Origin: Pseudolabrys sp. FHR47 | Lineage (GTDB): Bacteria > Pseudomonadota > Alphaproteobacteria > Rhizobiales > Xanthobacteraceae | Length of the DNA stretch: 64,000 bases | NCBI RefSeq assembly: GCF_005153485.1 | Contig: NZ_CP039740.1 | Coordinates: 1 to 64,000, forward strand | Direction of reading: 5' to 3' | Shown here: one piece after another, positions 28,383 through 37,148 of the stretch | Layout of the letters: each line of letters begins with the position of its first letter | Position numbering within the stretch: position 1 is the stretch's first letter | Made by a program: the position numbers and the translations under genes | The notes under the pieces: model-generated | Seen by the model: only the letters and a program-made list of their open reading frames with translations | Told to the model about the DNA's origin: nothing | The model's database searches: none

Positions 28383-28835
28383 CTACCCGCGACGCGTGAC
28401 GGCTCGACGGCCATCGATGCCCTTCGCAACTCCTGTCCAATCAACAAGGGGATTTTGCCGTGCGAGCTCAGCGGAAGCAGAATTGAATCGGCTCAAAGAA
28501 TGCAAATCCATAGGGTCGCTGAAGGCAGCCCAGTTCGCATCGCTCGGCGCGTTTCTTGCGTCCGCGACAGTAATGCCGCACCCGACCGCTGGTTGGGTTG
28601 CCCCGTACAAATCCCTCAGAAGCTCCTCCGCATGCGTCATCAGGGCAACTTGTCCCTTCAACGCGGCCTCGGCGTTCATCACGGCGGTGTTGACGCGCGC
28701 CACCTCGTCAGAATGCCCGCCTACGGTGGTGTGCCACCCCGTCGGGTCGCGGCCAACGTGAAGCAGACAGCTTGTCGGTCCAATACGTTCAAGTATCATC
28801 GCGGTGATCGCCTCCGCGGTCTCGACCGTCGGCAT
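28383..28835 (-). CDS. Orphan hypothetical protein
   Basis: A 150-residue cytoplasmic protein, mostly helical (ETAEAITAMILERI, EVARVNTAVMNAEAALKGQVALMTHAEELLRDLY). The ATG at 28835 has an AGGAG ribosome site seven bases upstream, which supports a real gene. A longer frame to 29123 reads through dispersed repeat sequence and is rejected. No family recognised. It sits inside the stretch bounded by the two 44-base modules, between two copies of a dispersed repeat. Confidence 0.55.
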   Translation of the reverse strand: MPTVETAEAITAMILERIGPTSCLLHVGRDPTGWHTTVGGHSDEVARVNTAVMNAEAALKGQVALMTHAEELLRDLYGATQPAVGCGITVADARNAPSDANWAAFSDPMDLHSLSRFNSASAELARQNPLVDWTGVAKGIDGRRAVTRRG

Positions 28836-28934
28836 GGCCGGATCTCCTATCGGTGCGAGATTAGCATGGCGGTTCTTGTCAGCGGCGGCAAGGGCACTGA
28901 GCGACCGACATAAAACGAACGAAGTAAGTGACGC

Positions 28935-29010
28935 ACCGCCCGGTGGCACACCCGGTGAAGATACCATGCGCCGCTCCCGGATTTCGCTGCGCTTCATCCG
29001 GGCTACGAAA
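28935..29010. repeat. CCGGGTGAAG / ATCCGGGCTACG interspersed repeat, copy 2
   Basis: Shares ACCGCCCGG, CCCGGTGAAG, GCGCCGC and CCCGGATTTCGCTGCGC-CATCCGGGCTACG blocks with the copy at 28230-28345, with a few substitutions. Confidence 0.78.
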
Positions 29011-29103
29011 AAATTCGACGGAGCACGACGCTTTAAAGTCCGCCCATAGCAGACATTGTGGACGGTCTGGCAGTCTCCTACCTTGTCTGCAAGGAGGATC
29101 ACT

Positions 29104-29352
29104 ATGTCAGAACAAATCAACATGACTCATGATCAACTGGCGGAGTTAATCGCGAAAGACGTGCGGCGGCGCGCTCATTGCGAGGGCTTTTCTTCGATCG
29201 CGCTGTACCAGCTTAAGGATGGGCAGATTCCTGGGATAAATTGGAGCGAAGGGCCGATCAATTTTGGAACCGCAGATGAAGACGAGTGCGTTCGGGCATT
29301 GCGTGAAATCATTCCGCGAATGCAGAAGCAATATCGTCTCGTGGCGCGCTAA
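29104..29352 (+). CDS. Small hypothetical protein
   Basis: An 82-residue soluble protein that begins MSEQINMTHDQLAELIAKDV and continues with a strand pair (SSIALYQLKDG, GINWSEGPINFG) and a C-terminal helix (DECVRALREIIPRMQKQY). A perfect AAGGAGG ribosome site lies seven bases before the ATG at 29104, so translation is very likely. Function unknown. The second promoter-like module, just past its end, points back into it and could make antisense RNA. Confidence 0.65.
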   Translation: MSEQINMTHDQLAELIAKDVRRRAHCEGFSSIALYQLKDGQIPGINWSEGPINFGTADEDECVRALREIIPRMQKQYRLVAR

Positions 29353-29402
29353 CATTACGTGAGGCTCATGACAGCGCCCCCGGCTGGAGTAGAACGGAGC
29401 GA

Positions 29403-29446
29403 GCCTATAATATCCTAGGAATAAGAATCAAGGATTATTTTCTGAC
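29403..29446 (-). promoter_or_regulatory. Promoter/operator-like module, copy 2
   Basis: On the minus strand TTGATT (29431-29426) and TATAGG (29409-29404) are 16 bases apart around a TCCTAGGA palindrome, as in copy 1. Transcription from it would run leftward into the 3' end of the gene at 29104-29352. Confidence 0.45.
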
Positions 29447-29451
29447 TGCCT

Positions 29452-29583
29452 TATCCCTCCCCGGCTTCGGGGAGGGTGGACGCGAGCGATAGCGAGCGGC
29501 CGGGTGGGGTCAGACGCCAACGCTGTTCCCCACCCGTCGCCGCGCTGATCGCGCGGCGCCACCCTCCCCTTTCAGGGGAGGGA
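29452..29583. repeat. CCCTCCCC-type palindromic repeats
   Basis: Inverted units TCCCTCCCC..GGGGAGGG and CCACCC/GGGTGG of the same general kind as at 4980 and 57855. They fill most of the 300-base gap between the small hypothetical gene and the HU gene. Confidence 0.82.
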
Positions 29584-29585
29584 TA

Positions 29586-29626
29586 AAAGAAAAAACAAAA
29601 ACCCCGCCGGACATGTCCGACGGGGC
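29586..29626 (-). terminator. Terminator of the HU gene
   Basis: On the minus strand a CCCCGTCGGA/TCCGGCGGGG stem with loop CATG is followed by TTTTTGTTTTTTC. It lies 27 bases after the HU stop. Confidence 0.9.
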
Positions 29627-29652
29627 TTTGCATACCCAAAGGCCGCGATCGA

Positions 29653-29970
29653 TCAGATCGCTTCCTTGAGGTCCTTGGCGGCGCGGAAGGCGACCTTCTT
29701 GGACGCCTTGATCTTGATCGCTTCGCCGGTCGCCGGGTTGCGGCCCATGCGGGCGGCGCGCTTGCGGACCTGAAGGATGCCGAGACCGGCGATCTTCACC
29801 CGCTCGCCCTTCTTGAGGTGCTTGGTGATCATCACGACCAGCTCGTCGAGCATCTCGACGCCCTGCTTCTTGGTGAGCTCGTGCTGCTCGGCCAAGGCGT
29901 AGGCGAGTTGTTTCAGGGTGACCGGCTTGGCAGCCTTCGGCTTCGCCGAGGCCGCGGGTTTCGTAGCCAT
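29653..29970 (-). CDS. HU-family DNA-binding protein
   Basis: A 105-residue nucleoid protein. A basic, Ala/Lys/Pro-rich N-terminal extension (about 17 residues) precedes the HU/IHF fold: LKQLAYALAEQHELTKKQGVEMLDELVVMITKHLKKGERVKIAGLG, then the DNA-binding arm with RMGRNPATGEAIKIKASKKVAFRAAKDLKEAI. The extension is longer than in standard 90-residue HU. It is monocistronic with its own terminator. HU bends DNA and helps chromosome packing. Confidence 0.93.
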   Translation of the reverse strand: MATKPAASAKPKAAKPVTLKQLAYALAEQHELTKKQGVEMLDELVVMITKHLKKGERVKIAGLGILQVRKRAARMGRNPATGEAIKIKASKKVAFRAAKDLKEAI

Positions 29971-30202
29971 AGATAAGCTCCTTAAAGCGCAAAATGCGCT
30001 GTTCGAAGCACTATGAGATTCGCCAGTTTTCGCAAGCGATTGAGCACGCAGGCGGCCGGATAATCACAGGAAGCTGCATTTTAGGCCCTTGGATAGGGCA
30101 TTTTCGACACAGCTGTGGCCGTCAGGCCCGATGCCGCAAGGCTTTTTGGCGGTATGACGGCCGCGAAAATGCCGCCATCGGCCGGCCCCAAATCCGCCGC
30201 CG

Positions 30203-31615
30203 CTACCGGAAGAAGATGAAGGTGAGCAGCACGAACAGCGGCAGCAGGATCGCCCCCGACCACGCCATATAGCCGAAGAAGCTGGGCATCTTGATGCCGC
30301 GCTCCTCGCAGATCGACTTGACCATGAAGTTCGGCGCATTGCCGATATAGGTGTTGGCGCCCATGAACACCGCGCCCGCCGAGATCGCCAGCAGGGTGTG
30401 GAATAGCGGCCCCATCAGGACCTGGGCATCGCCGCCGGCGAGATTGAAGAACACCAGATAGGTCGGCGCATTGTCGAGGAAGCTCGACAGCGCTCCGGTG
30501 AGCCAGAAATAGGCGGCATTGATCGGCCGGCCATCGGGCCCGGTCACGAAGGCCAGAAGGGACGCCAGCGCGCCATCGTGTCCGGCGCGGAGGATCGCCA
30601 GCGCCGGAATGATGGTGATGAAGATGCCGGCGAACAGCAGCGCGACCTCCTGGATCGGTATCCAGGTGAATGCGTTTTCGATGCGGATGTTTCGCCGCGT
30701 CGTACGCAATGACATATAGGCAATCCCCAGCAGAATGAGGTCGCGCACCACGCCCTCCAGCGGCATGGCGTTGCCGAAGCCGACCGGCACCGCAATGCCG
30801 GGCTTCCAGACGCCACTGAACAGGACGGCGCCGACAATTCCGGCGAGATAGACGACATTGTGCACGCCTTCGATCTTGACCTCGCGCTCGGGCGGATGCG
30901 CGACGCGCCGGTGGCGTTCCTGATGCCAGAAATAGCTGTCGATGGCGTAGAACAGGGCGAGCAAGATCAAAGCCGACGTCGCCATCGGCGCAAACATCGC
31001 CTCGACGGTCCAGAGGAAATCGACGCCCTTGAGGAAGCCGAGAAACAGCGGCGGATCGCCGAGCGGCGTCAGCGAGCCGCCAATATTGGCGACCAGAAAA
31101 ATAAAGAACACGAAGACGTGGATGTTGCGGTGCCGGTTCTTGTTGGCGACGATCAACGGACGGATCATCAGCATCGAAGCGCCGGTGGTGCCGACCACGC
31201 TGGCCAGCAGCGTGCCGATCGCGAGCATCGACGTGTTGGTCGCAGGATTGCCGGCGAGATTGCCGGCGACGCGCACGCCGCCCGCGACCACGAACAGCGA
31301 ATAGACGAGAATGATGAAGGGCAGATATTCGAGCGCGGCGGTGTGCACCAGTTCCGTCGCCGTGATCAGGGCGCCGAACATGACCACGCAAGGGATGATG
31401 AACGTCGCCGCCCAGAAGGCGGATACCTTGCCGAAATGATGCTCCCAGAAATGCTGGGCGAGCAGCGGGAACAGCGCGATCGACAGCAGCATGCCGGCAA
31501 ACGGCACGGCCCAGATCAGACCGAGCTGCGCGCCATCGAGATGCGCGCCTTCGGCCGCCAGTGCCGGGACTGACAAAGCCACGGACAACAGCGCGGCCAA
31601 AACGATCCGTTTCAT
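30203..31615 (-). CDS. Sodium:proton antiporter (ion transporter superfamily, NhaD-like)
   Basis: A 470-residue inner-membrane transporter with about 12 hydrophobic segments and an N-terminal signal-like helix ending ALAAEG. The motifs NPATNTSMLAIGTLLASVVGTTGASMLMIRP, GGSLTPLGDPPLFLG and SSFLDNAPTYLVFFN with GANTYIGNAPNFM resemble NhaD-type sodium/proton antiporters of the IT superfamily. The Asp and Asn residues in the two re-entrant-like regions fit ion binding. The ATG at 31615 is preferred over one four codons earlier. Exchange of Na+ for H+ is inferred from family. Confidence 0.87.
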   Translation of the reverse strand: MKRIVLAALLSVALSVPALAAEGAHLDGAQLGLIWAVPFAGMLLSIALFPLLAQHFWEHHFGKVSAFWAATFIIPCVVMFGALITATELVHTAALEYLPFIILVYSLFVVAGGVRVAGNLAGNPATNTSMLAIGTLLASVVGTTGASMLMIRPLIVANKNRHRNIHVFVFFIFLVANIGGSLTPLGDPPLFLGFLKGVDFLWTVEAMFAPMATSALILLALFYAIDSYFWHQERHRRVAHPPEREVKIEGVHNVVYLAGIVGAVLFSGVWKPGIAVPVGFGNAMPLEGVVRDLILLGIAYMSLRTTRRNIRIENAFTWIPIQEVALLFAGIFITIIPALAILRAGHDGALASLLAFVTGPDGRPINAAYFWLTGALSSFLDNAPTYLVFFNLAGGDAQVLMGPLFHTLLAISAGAVFMGANTYIGNAPNFMVKSICEERGIKMPSFFGYMAWSGAILLPLFVLLTFIFFR

Positions 31616-31704
31616 GCATCCCCCCAACTGAGGGCGCTATTTCTGCCCGCAATAACAGGAGGAGGCAAGACCAGTTGGTCAATCCGGACGGGTGGCAATG
31701 AAGC

Positions 31705-31851
31705 GATCAGCCCGCCCTCATGGTGAGGAAGCGCCATAAGCGCGTTTACGCGCGTCTTCGACGCGCTATGGCGCCGTCTCGAACATCGGCAGTGGCAGGC
31801 TGGATTCCGGGCTCGCGTGCTGCGCACGCGCCCCGGAATGACGGAGGCTCC
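31705..31851. repeat. Two interspersed repeats (CTCATGGTGAGG type and GGATTCCGGG type)
   Basis: One unit carries GCGCCATA..TATGGCGC around GCGCGT palindromes. The next carries CTGGATTCCGGG..CCCCGGAATGACG with a CGCGTGCTGCGCACGCG hairpin. They fill the gap after the TadD-like gene. Confidence 0.7.
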
Positions 31852-32418
31852 TTATTCGATCGCCTTGGCCCGGCGGCTGCTCTGCTGCAGCAGGCTGAGA
31901 TTGCTCAGCACAAAGGTGTTGCCCGGATCGCGGCGCCGCGCCTCTTCGAGCTTCTTGAAGGCGCGCGCATTGTCGCCGCGCAGCATGTAGGAATAGCCCT
32001 GATTATTGAGAATCTGGATCTTGGGACCGGCGAGCGCGATCGCCTGCGCGTAGGCGCGGTCGGCCAGATCGAAGCGCTTGAGGTGATCGTAGGACGCGGC
32101 GAGATCGAGCCAGGCCTCGGCATCGTTCGGATGCTGTTCGACGGCGCGCCGGAAATGTTTCTCGGCCATGCCGTAATTGGCGGCGCGGAAGTAAGCCTTG
32201 CCGATCGACAGATCGTCGGCGGGGTTATCGCCGAGCAGCTTGCCCTGCGGCGTCGGCTCGCCGAACGGCGCTTCTGCTCCCTCCTGAGGCGCCGCGGCGA
32301 AAGCATCGGCACCGGATTTTGCGCCGGCATCCGCAAACGTGTCGCCGACCGTATTGCAGCCCGCAAGCAAAAGACCCATGCACGCCGCCAGCACGAGCCG
32401 GCTGAAAACCTGACGCAT
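31852..32418 (-). CDS. TadD-like tetratricopeptide-repeat lipoprotein
   Basis: A 188-residue lipoprotein. The signal sequence ends in the lipobox LLAGC at about residue 21, and TPR-type helix pairs follow from about residue 70: KAYFRAANYGMAEKHFRRAVEQHPNDAEAWLDLAASYDHLKRFDLADRAY and GYSYMLRGDNARAFKKLEEARRRDPGN. In Tad systems TadD (a TPR lipoprotein) helps the secretin assemble. Its place right after TadC, on the same strand, supports this role. A gap of 110 bases to tadC leaves room for an own promoter. Confidence 0.87.
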   Translation of the reverse strand: MRQVFSRLVLAACMGLLLAGCNTVGDTFADAGAKSGADAFAAAPQEGAEAPFGEPTPQGKLLGDNPADDLSIGKAYFRAANYGMAEKHFRRAVEQHPNDAEAWLDLAASYDHLKRFDLADRAYAQAIALAGPKIQILNNQGYSYMLRGDNARAFKKLEEARRRDPGNTFVLSNLSLLQQSSRRAKAIE

Positions 32419-32528
32419 ACAACCCCCGGGTAGTCTTAACCGATGACGCCCAGACTAGTTGACGCGAGTTAATGCTCCTCCCGGGAGGTGGCCCAAAATT
32501 ACCAACGATTTTGCGTATTATTTTCCGG

Positions 32529-33488
32529 TCAGAAGTAACCGCCAGATGACAGTCGCACGATGACCGGCAGCAAAATGACAACGAACAGCACCGGGAAGAT
32601 GCAGACCATCATCGGCACCGACAATTTCGCCGGCAGCGCATAGGCCTTCTCTTCGGCGCGTGCCATGCGCTTGTGCCGCATGTCGTCGGAGTAGACGCGC
32701 AAGGCGTCGGTAATCGAGGAGCCGAGATCAATCGACTGATTGATCAAGGTGGCGAAAGCGCGCGCTTCTTCGAGCGCCAACCGGTCGGCGAAACGTTCCA
32801 GCGCGTCCTTGAGATTGCGGCCGGCGCGGATTTCCAGATTGGTGATATGAATGTTGGCGCTGAGCGAAGGATAGCTTTCGCCCATTTCGCGGCAGACGCG
32901 CTCCAGCGACGCTTCCATCGACAGTCCGGCGTTGGAGCAGACCACCAGGAGATCGAGGAAGTCCGGGAAGCCGGCGCGGTGCTCCTCGGTGCGCGACGCG
33001 ATGCGCTTGTCGATATAGATGCTGGGGCCAACATAGCCGGCGACGCCACCGACCATCACGGCGAGCCATTTCATCGAGCCCTGCAGCGGCCAGACGAAAG
33101 GCAGCAGGAAGAATGCCGCCGCGGCGAGCAGCACCGCGAGCACGGTGCGGCCGGCGAAGAACAGCGCGACGCCGCGCGCATCGTAAATGCCGGCCTGGAT
33201 CAGGCGGCGGCGCAGCACCCGCATCGATTCCTCGTCGGCGGCATAATGCTTGTTGGTGTAATCGACGATGCGGCTGACCGCCTTGGCGCTGGAATGGCGC
33301 AGGGCGCGGCGCGGATTGCGCGGCGCATCCATGATGCGGGCATGGCGGCGCTTGACCGAGACGCGCGAGCGCATCACCGCCATGACGGCAAATGCCAAAG
33401 TGCCGGCGGCAAGGAACACGAGCAGCGTCAGCAGCAGGCTCTGGCTGTCGCGAAAGGTCCGGCCCAGCATGTCGGCGACGAAGGCCAT
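32529..33488 (-). CDS. tadC: Tad pilus inner-membrane platform protein TadC
   Basis: A 319-residue type II secretion F-domain protein that forms the platform of the Flp pilus motor together with TadB. Transmembrane segments lie at about residues 15-35, 100-145 and at the C-terminus. The central F domain has HRAGFPDFLDLLVVCSNAGLSMEASLERVCREM and RAFATLINQSIDLGSSITDALRVYSDDMRHKRMARAEEKA. Its start lies four bases after the tadB stop, so translation is probably coupled. Confidence 0.93.
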   Translation of the reverse strand: MAFVADMLGRTFRDSQSLLLTLLVFLAAGTLAFAVMAVMRSRVSVKRRHARIMDAPRNPRRALRHSSAKAVSRIVDYTNKHYAADEESMRVLRRRLIQAGIYDARGVALFFAGRTVLAVLLAAAAFFLLPFVWPLQGSMKWLAVMVGGVAGYVGPSIYIDKRIASRTEEHRAGFPDFLDLLVVCSNAGLSMEASLERVCREMGESYPSLSANIHITNLEIRAGRNLKDALERFADRLALEEARAFATLINQSIDLGSSITDALRVYSDDMRHKRMARAEEKAYALPAKLSVPMMVCIFPVLFVVILLPVIVRLSSGGYF

Positions 33489-33491
33489 AGG

Positions 33492-34457
33492 TCAGATCCT
33501 GAAATTGACCATGCGGAACATGATGAGATTGCCGACGCCCATCCAGAAGCCGGCAGCCGCCAGGCCGATCTTGGTCATCGGCTGGTGCCAGACGCTGGCA
33601 TAGAAGTCCGGCACCATGAGCTGAATGACGAAGAACATCAGCACCGGCAGCGATGACAGGATCAGCGCCGAGGCGCGGCCTTCCGCGGCCAGCGCCTTGA
33701 CCTTGCGCCGCATCTTGAAGCGCTGGCGGATGACGCCTGAAAGGTTCTCGAGGATCTCGCCGAGATTGCCGCCGGTCGAGGTCTGGATCGCAACAGCGGT
33801 GACGAACAAAGGCAGGTCGTCGGTGCCGACGCGGAAATAGAGATTGCGCATCGCGGTCTCTAAATCGGCGCCGTAGGTGATTTCGTCGCCGACGATGCCG
33901 AATTCCGAGCCGATCGGATCGGGCATTTCGCGGGCCACCATCGAGATCGCCACCGGCACCGGATGGCCGGCGCGGAGCGATCGCACGATGATGTCGAGGC
34001 CGTCGGCGAACTGCGCGCCGAACATTTTCTGGCGGCGCGCGCGCAGGAACTTCAGCACCAGGATCGGCAGTACGAAGATGGCGAACAAGGCGGCGAGCGC
34101 GGCGTAACCGACGTTACGCTCGAGGACGAGAACGCCGGCGAAGGCGCCGATGGCGCCAAGGCCGATGAAGAGGACGAGTTTGCCCAGCCCAATGCTCAGC
34201 CCGGATTGCAGCAGCAGGCGGTTGAGGTCGAAGAAATTGAACCGGTAGTCGCCGGCCGAGGTCAGGCCGCGCTCGCGGCGCAATTGCACGAGAACGCTTT
34301 CGCGATCGGCATTGGCCTCGACGACCTTGAGGCGGCGGTTGATGTTCTTGCGATACGAGCCGGCATTGTAGAAGACGAGATAGATGCCTTCGGCGAACAT
34401 CGCCGCCGACAGGCCGATCATGACGTAGAAGAGATAGACGGGGTTGAGGTCGAACAT
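33492..34457 (-). CDS. tadB: Tad pilus inner-membrane platform protein TadB
   Basis: A 321-residue T2SSF-domain membrane protein, paralogous partner of TadC. An N-terminal membrane segment is followed by two helices near residues 95-130. The F domain has FADGLDIIVRSLRAGHPVPVAISMVAREMPDPIGSEF and VTAVAIQTSTGGNLGEILENLSGVIRQRFKMRRKVKALAAEGRASA, which are family hallmarks. It starts directly where the cpaF stop ends, within one operon. Confidence 0.94.
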   Translation of the reverse strand: MFDLNPVYLFYVMIGLSAAMFAEGIYLVFYNAGSYRKNINRRLKVVEANADRESVLVQLRRERGLTSAGDYRFNFFDLNRLLLQSGLSIGLGKLVLFIGLGAIGAFAGVLVLERNVGYAALAALFAIFVLPILVLKFLRARRQKMFGAQFADGLDIIVRSLRAGHPVPVAISMVAREMPDPIGSEFGIVGDEITYGADLETAMRNLYFRVGTDDLPLFVTAVAIQTSTGGNLGEILENLSGVIRQRFKMRRKVKALAAEGRASALILSSLPVLMFFVIQLMVPDFYASVWHQPMTKIGLAAAGFWMGVGNLIMFRMVNFRI

Positions 34458-35903
34458 TTACAGCGGCTTCGACGGATCGAAATAGGCGCCAGGCAAGGTC
34501 ACGCCATGCGTAGCCAGTTCGGCGAGGAAGCGCGGGCGCACGCCGGTCGCCTGGAAATGACCTTCGACCGTGCCATCCGGTCCGGTGCCGGTGCGCACGA
34601 ACTTGAAGATTTCCTGCATCTGGATGATGTCACCTTCGAGCCCCGTGATCTCGGCGATCGATGTGACCTTGCGCTTGCCGTCCGACTGGCGTGAGAGCTG
34701 CACGATCATCTGAACGGCATTGGCGATCTGGCCGCGGATCGAGGCCACCGTCATGGGCAGGCCGGCCATGCCGATCATCTGCTCGAGACGGGTGATGGCA
34801 TCGCGCGGTGTGTTGGCGTGGATGGTCGCCATGGAGCCTTCGTGGCCGGTGTTCATGGCCTGCAACATGTCGAAGGCTTCCTCGCCGCGACACTCGCCGA
34901 GAATGATGCGGTCGGGGCGCATACGCAGCGCGTTCTTGACGAGATCGCGCTGGCGGATTTCGCCCTTGCCTTCGACGTTCGGCGGACGCGTTTCCATGCG
35001 CCCGACATGCGGCTGCTGCAATTGAAGTTCCGCGGCGTCCTCGATGGTGAGGAGGCGCTCCTTCTCCGAGATGAAGGCGGACAGCGCGTTCAGCATCGTG
35101 GTCTTGCCGGAGCCGGTGCCGCCGGAAATGATGGTGGAGATGCGCGCCTTGACCGCGGCGGCGAGCACCTCGGCCATTTGTGGGCGCAGCGCGCCGACCT
35201 CGACGAGCCGCGACAGGTCGAGCTTCTTCTTGGAGAATTTTCGAATCGACACCAGCGGCCCGTCGACCCCGATGGGCCGCACCGCGACGTTGACGCGCGA
35301 GCCGTCCTGCAGGCGCGCGTCGCAGAGCGGATGGCTTTCATCGACGCGGCGACCGACCGCGGAGACGATTTTATTGATGATGCGCAGCAGATGCTGCTCG
35401 TCCTTGAAGCGCACCGGCACCGCTTCGAGCATACCGCCGCGTTCAACGAAGACGCACTCATGGCCGTTAATGAGGATATCGGCGATCGACGGGTCTTTCA
35501 GCAGCGGTTCAAGCGGCCCGAGCCCGGTCATCTCGTCGAGAATCTCGGAAACGAAATCGGCCAGTTCCTGCTGGTTGAGCGCGAGACGCTCGGCCAGCAC
35601 ATATTGCGTCACCAGCCCCTGTACCTGGCCGCGGATTTCCTCCTCCGGCATCTTGTCCAGCGCCGACAGATTGATCTCCTCGATCAATTTGCGATGCAGG
35701 CGCACCTTGGCGTCGAGCAGCTTGGACGACAAAAGCGGATTAGGCGCGGGCTCGGCCGGTACGGGCGCCGCAGGCGGCACAATACTCGGCGAGGCGATGT
35801 TTGGTGCCGCGCTCGTCGAAGCGGCCTGCGGCGCGGCCACGGGCAACTCCGGCGCGGCGGATGGCGGCGATGGCGCGCGGCGCAGCGAAAAGCGTCCGGT
35901 CAT
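34458..35903 (-). CDS. cpaF: Tad pilus assembly ATPase CpaF/TadA
   Basis: A 481-residue secretion ATPase powering Flp pilus assembly. A Pro/Ala-rich N-terminus (about 60 residues) is followed by the N-terminal domain ([19 protein letters not shown]) and the RecA-like core. The Walker A motif is [17 protein letters not shown], the Asp box is [12 protein letters not shown], Walker B is [33 protein letters not shown], and His-box residues are visible. It lies between cpaE and tadB, three bases from cpaE and abutting tadB. Confidence 0.96.
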   Translation of the reverse strand: MTGRFSLRRAPSPPSAAPELPVAAPQAASTSAAPNIASPSIVPPAAPVPAEPAPNPLLSSKLLDAKVRLHRKLIEEINLSALDKMPEEEIRGQVQGLVTQYVLAERLALNQQELADFVSEILDEMTGLGPLEPLLKDPSIADILINGHECVFVERGGMLEAVPVRFKDEQHLLRIINKIVSAVGRRVDESHPLCDARLQDGSRVNVAVRPIGVDGPLVSIRKFSKKKLDLSRLVEVGALRPQMAEVLAAAVKARISTIISGGTGSGKTTMLNALSAFISEKERLLTIEDAAELQLQQPHVGRMETRPPNVEGKGEIRQRDLVKNALRMRPDRIILGECRGEEAFDMLQAMNTGHEGSMATIHANTPRDAITRLEQMIGMAGLPMTVASIRGQIANAVQMIVQLSRQSDGKRKVTSIAEITGLEGDIIQMQEIFKFVRTGTGPDGTVEGHFQATGVRPRFLAELATHGVTLPGAYFDPSKPL

Positions 35904-35906
35904 GTC

Positions 35907-37124
35907 TTACCCCGCAGCCAACCGGAGCTTCTTCATCAGCGGCTTCACGCCGCCTTCGGCCTTCGGTGCGCCGATGACGATCTTCTTGAGTTCACCGACG
36001 ATCTTGTTGCCCGGCTGCACCTCGTTGAGCGGCACGCCGCGGTCGATCGCCTCGCGCACCAGCGCGTAATCGTTCGGCAGCGTGTGGAGCGGCGTGTCAC
36101 CGAGAGCGCGCGTCACGTCGGACAGGCGCAGGCCGGAATTGAACATCTTCTGCTGGAAGCGGTTGACGATGACATGCGGCGACGGAATGCCGGCGAGACG
36201 CTCCGTGATGGCGCCGACCAGTTGCTTGGTGTAGCGCAGGCCCGGCACGGTCGCCTCGGTGACGACATAGAGCTTGTTCGAGCCCATCAGCACGCTGTCG
36301 GTCCAGGAGAACCAGGTGCGCGGCATGTCGAACACGACATAGTCGAAATGCGCTGACACCAGATCGAGCAAACGGGTCACCACATCCGGATCGAATGAGT
36401 GCATCTCCGCCGGCCGGTTCGGCGCAGCCACCACCGCGAGACCGGACGGATGATAGGACAGCATCACTTCGAGCAATTGCCGGTCGAGGCGATCCGGGCG
36501 CGGTTCGATTTCCGCAAGGTTGAGCCGCGGCTCGAGGTCGAGATAGTCGGCGACGGCGCCGTGCTGGAAATCGAGATCGACGATGCAGACCGACGGCTTG
36601 GCGCGTGCCGGCGCACTCTCCAAGAGCAACAGCGCCGTCTGCACCGCCAGCATGGTAACGCCGGCGCCGCCGACGGCCGGAAGAAACGTGACGATTTGTG
36701 CTTCCTTGTGGCCCGCGCCTTCGGCGGGCTTCTTGCCGACACGTGCGCAGGTGCGCACCAGATCGAGGCCGGACACCGGCTTGACCAGGAAATCGGCGAC
36801 GCGAAGCTGCATCAAGGTGCGCGCCAGATTGGCATCAAAACTTTCCGTCACAGCGACGACCGGCGGCCATGCGCCGGTGCGCGCGGTAAGCCGCGACAAC
36901 GCGGCAAGTTCGTCGGCGCGACCAATATCGAGATCGACCACGACGACCGTGGCGTCCTCGATGGCAAGCGTGTCGGAGAGCGACGACAGCGTCCCGGTTT
37001 CGATGACGAGATCGATGGCGCCGGACGCACCGAAGGTGGCGCGCGCCATGGCGCCGAAATCGGCGTCAGGCGTGGCGATGACAACGCGGGTACGAGGGGA
37101 TTGCGGAGGCGAAACGTGACGCAT
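35907..37124 (-). CDS. cpaE: Pilus assembly protein CpaE/TadZ
   Basis: A 405-residue protein that places the Tad machinery at the cell pole. An N-terminal receiver-like domain (about residues 12-130, with VVVDLDIGRADEL) is followed by a MinD/ParA-like ATPase domain. In its Walker region the sequence is FLPAVGGAGVTMLAVQTALLL, without the usual Lys of the deviant Walker A, so ATP use may be altered. VCIVDLDFQHGAVADYLDLEPRLNL and FDYVVFDMPRTWFSW are typical of CpaE. Confidence 0.92.
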   Translation of the reverse strand: MRHVSPPQSPRTRVVIATPDADFGAMARATFGASGAIDLVIETGTLSSLSDTLAIEDATVVVVDLDIGRADELAALSRLTARTGAWPPVVAVTESFDANLARTLMQLRVADFLVKPVSGLDLVRTCARVGKKPAEGAGHKEAQIVTFLPAVGGAGVTMLAVQTALLLLESAPARAKPSVCIVDLDFQHGAVADYLDLEPRLNLAEIEPRPDRLDRQLLEVMLSYHPSGLAVVAAPNRPAEMHSFDPDVVTRLLDLVSAHFDYVVFDMPRTWFSWTDSVLMGSNKLYVVTEATVPGLRYTKQLVGAITERLAGIPSPHVIVNRFQQKMFNSGLRLSDVTRALGDTPLHTLPNDYALVREAIDRGVPLNEVQPGNKIVGELKKIVIGAPKAEGGVKPLMKKLRLAAG

Positions 37125-37148
37125 GGCGACTGGGCTTAACTCCTGGAC

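Noticed and set aside
28836..29123. N-terminal extension of the 150-residue orphan protein
   Set aside because: The extension reads through a dispersed repeat, and the ATG at 28835 has a good ribosome site.
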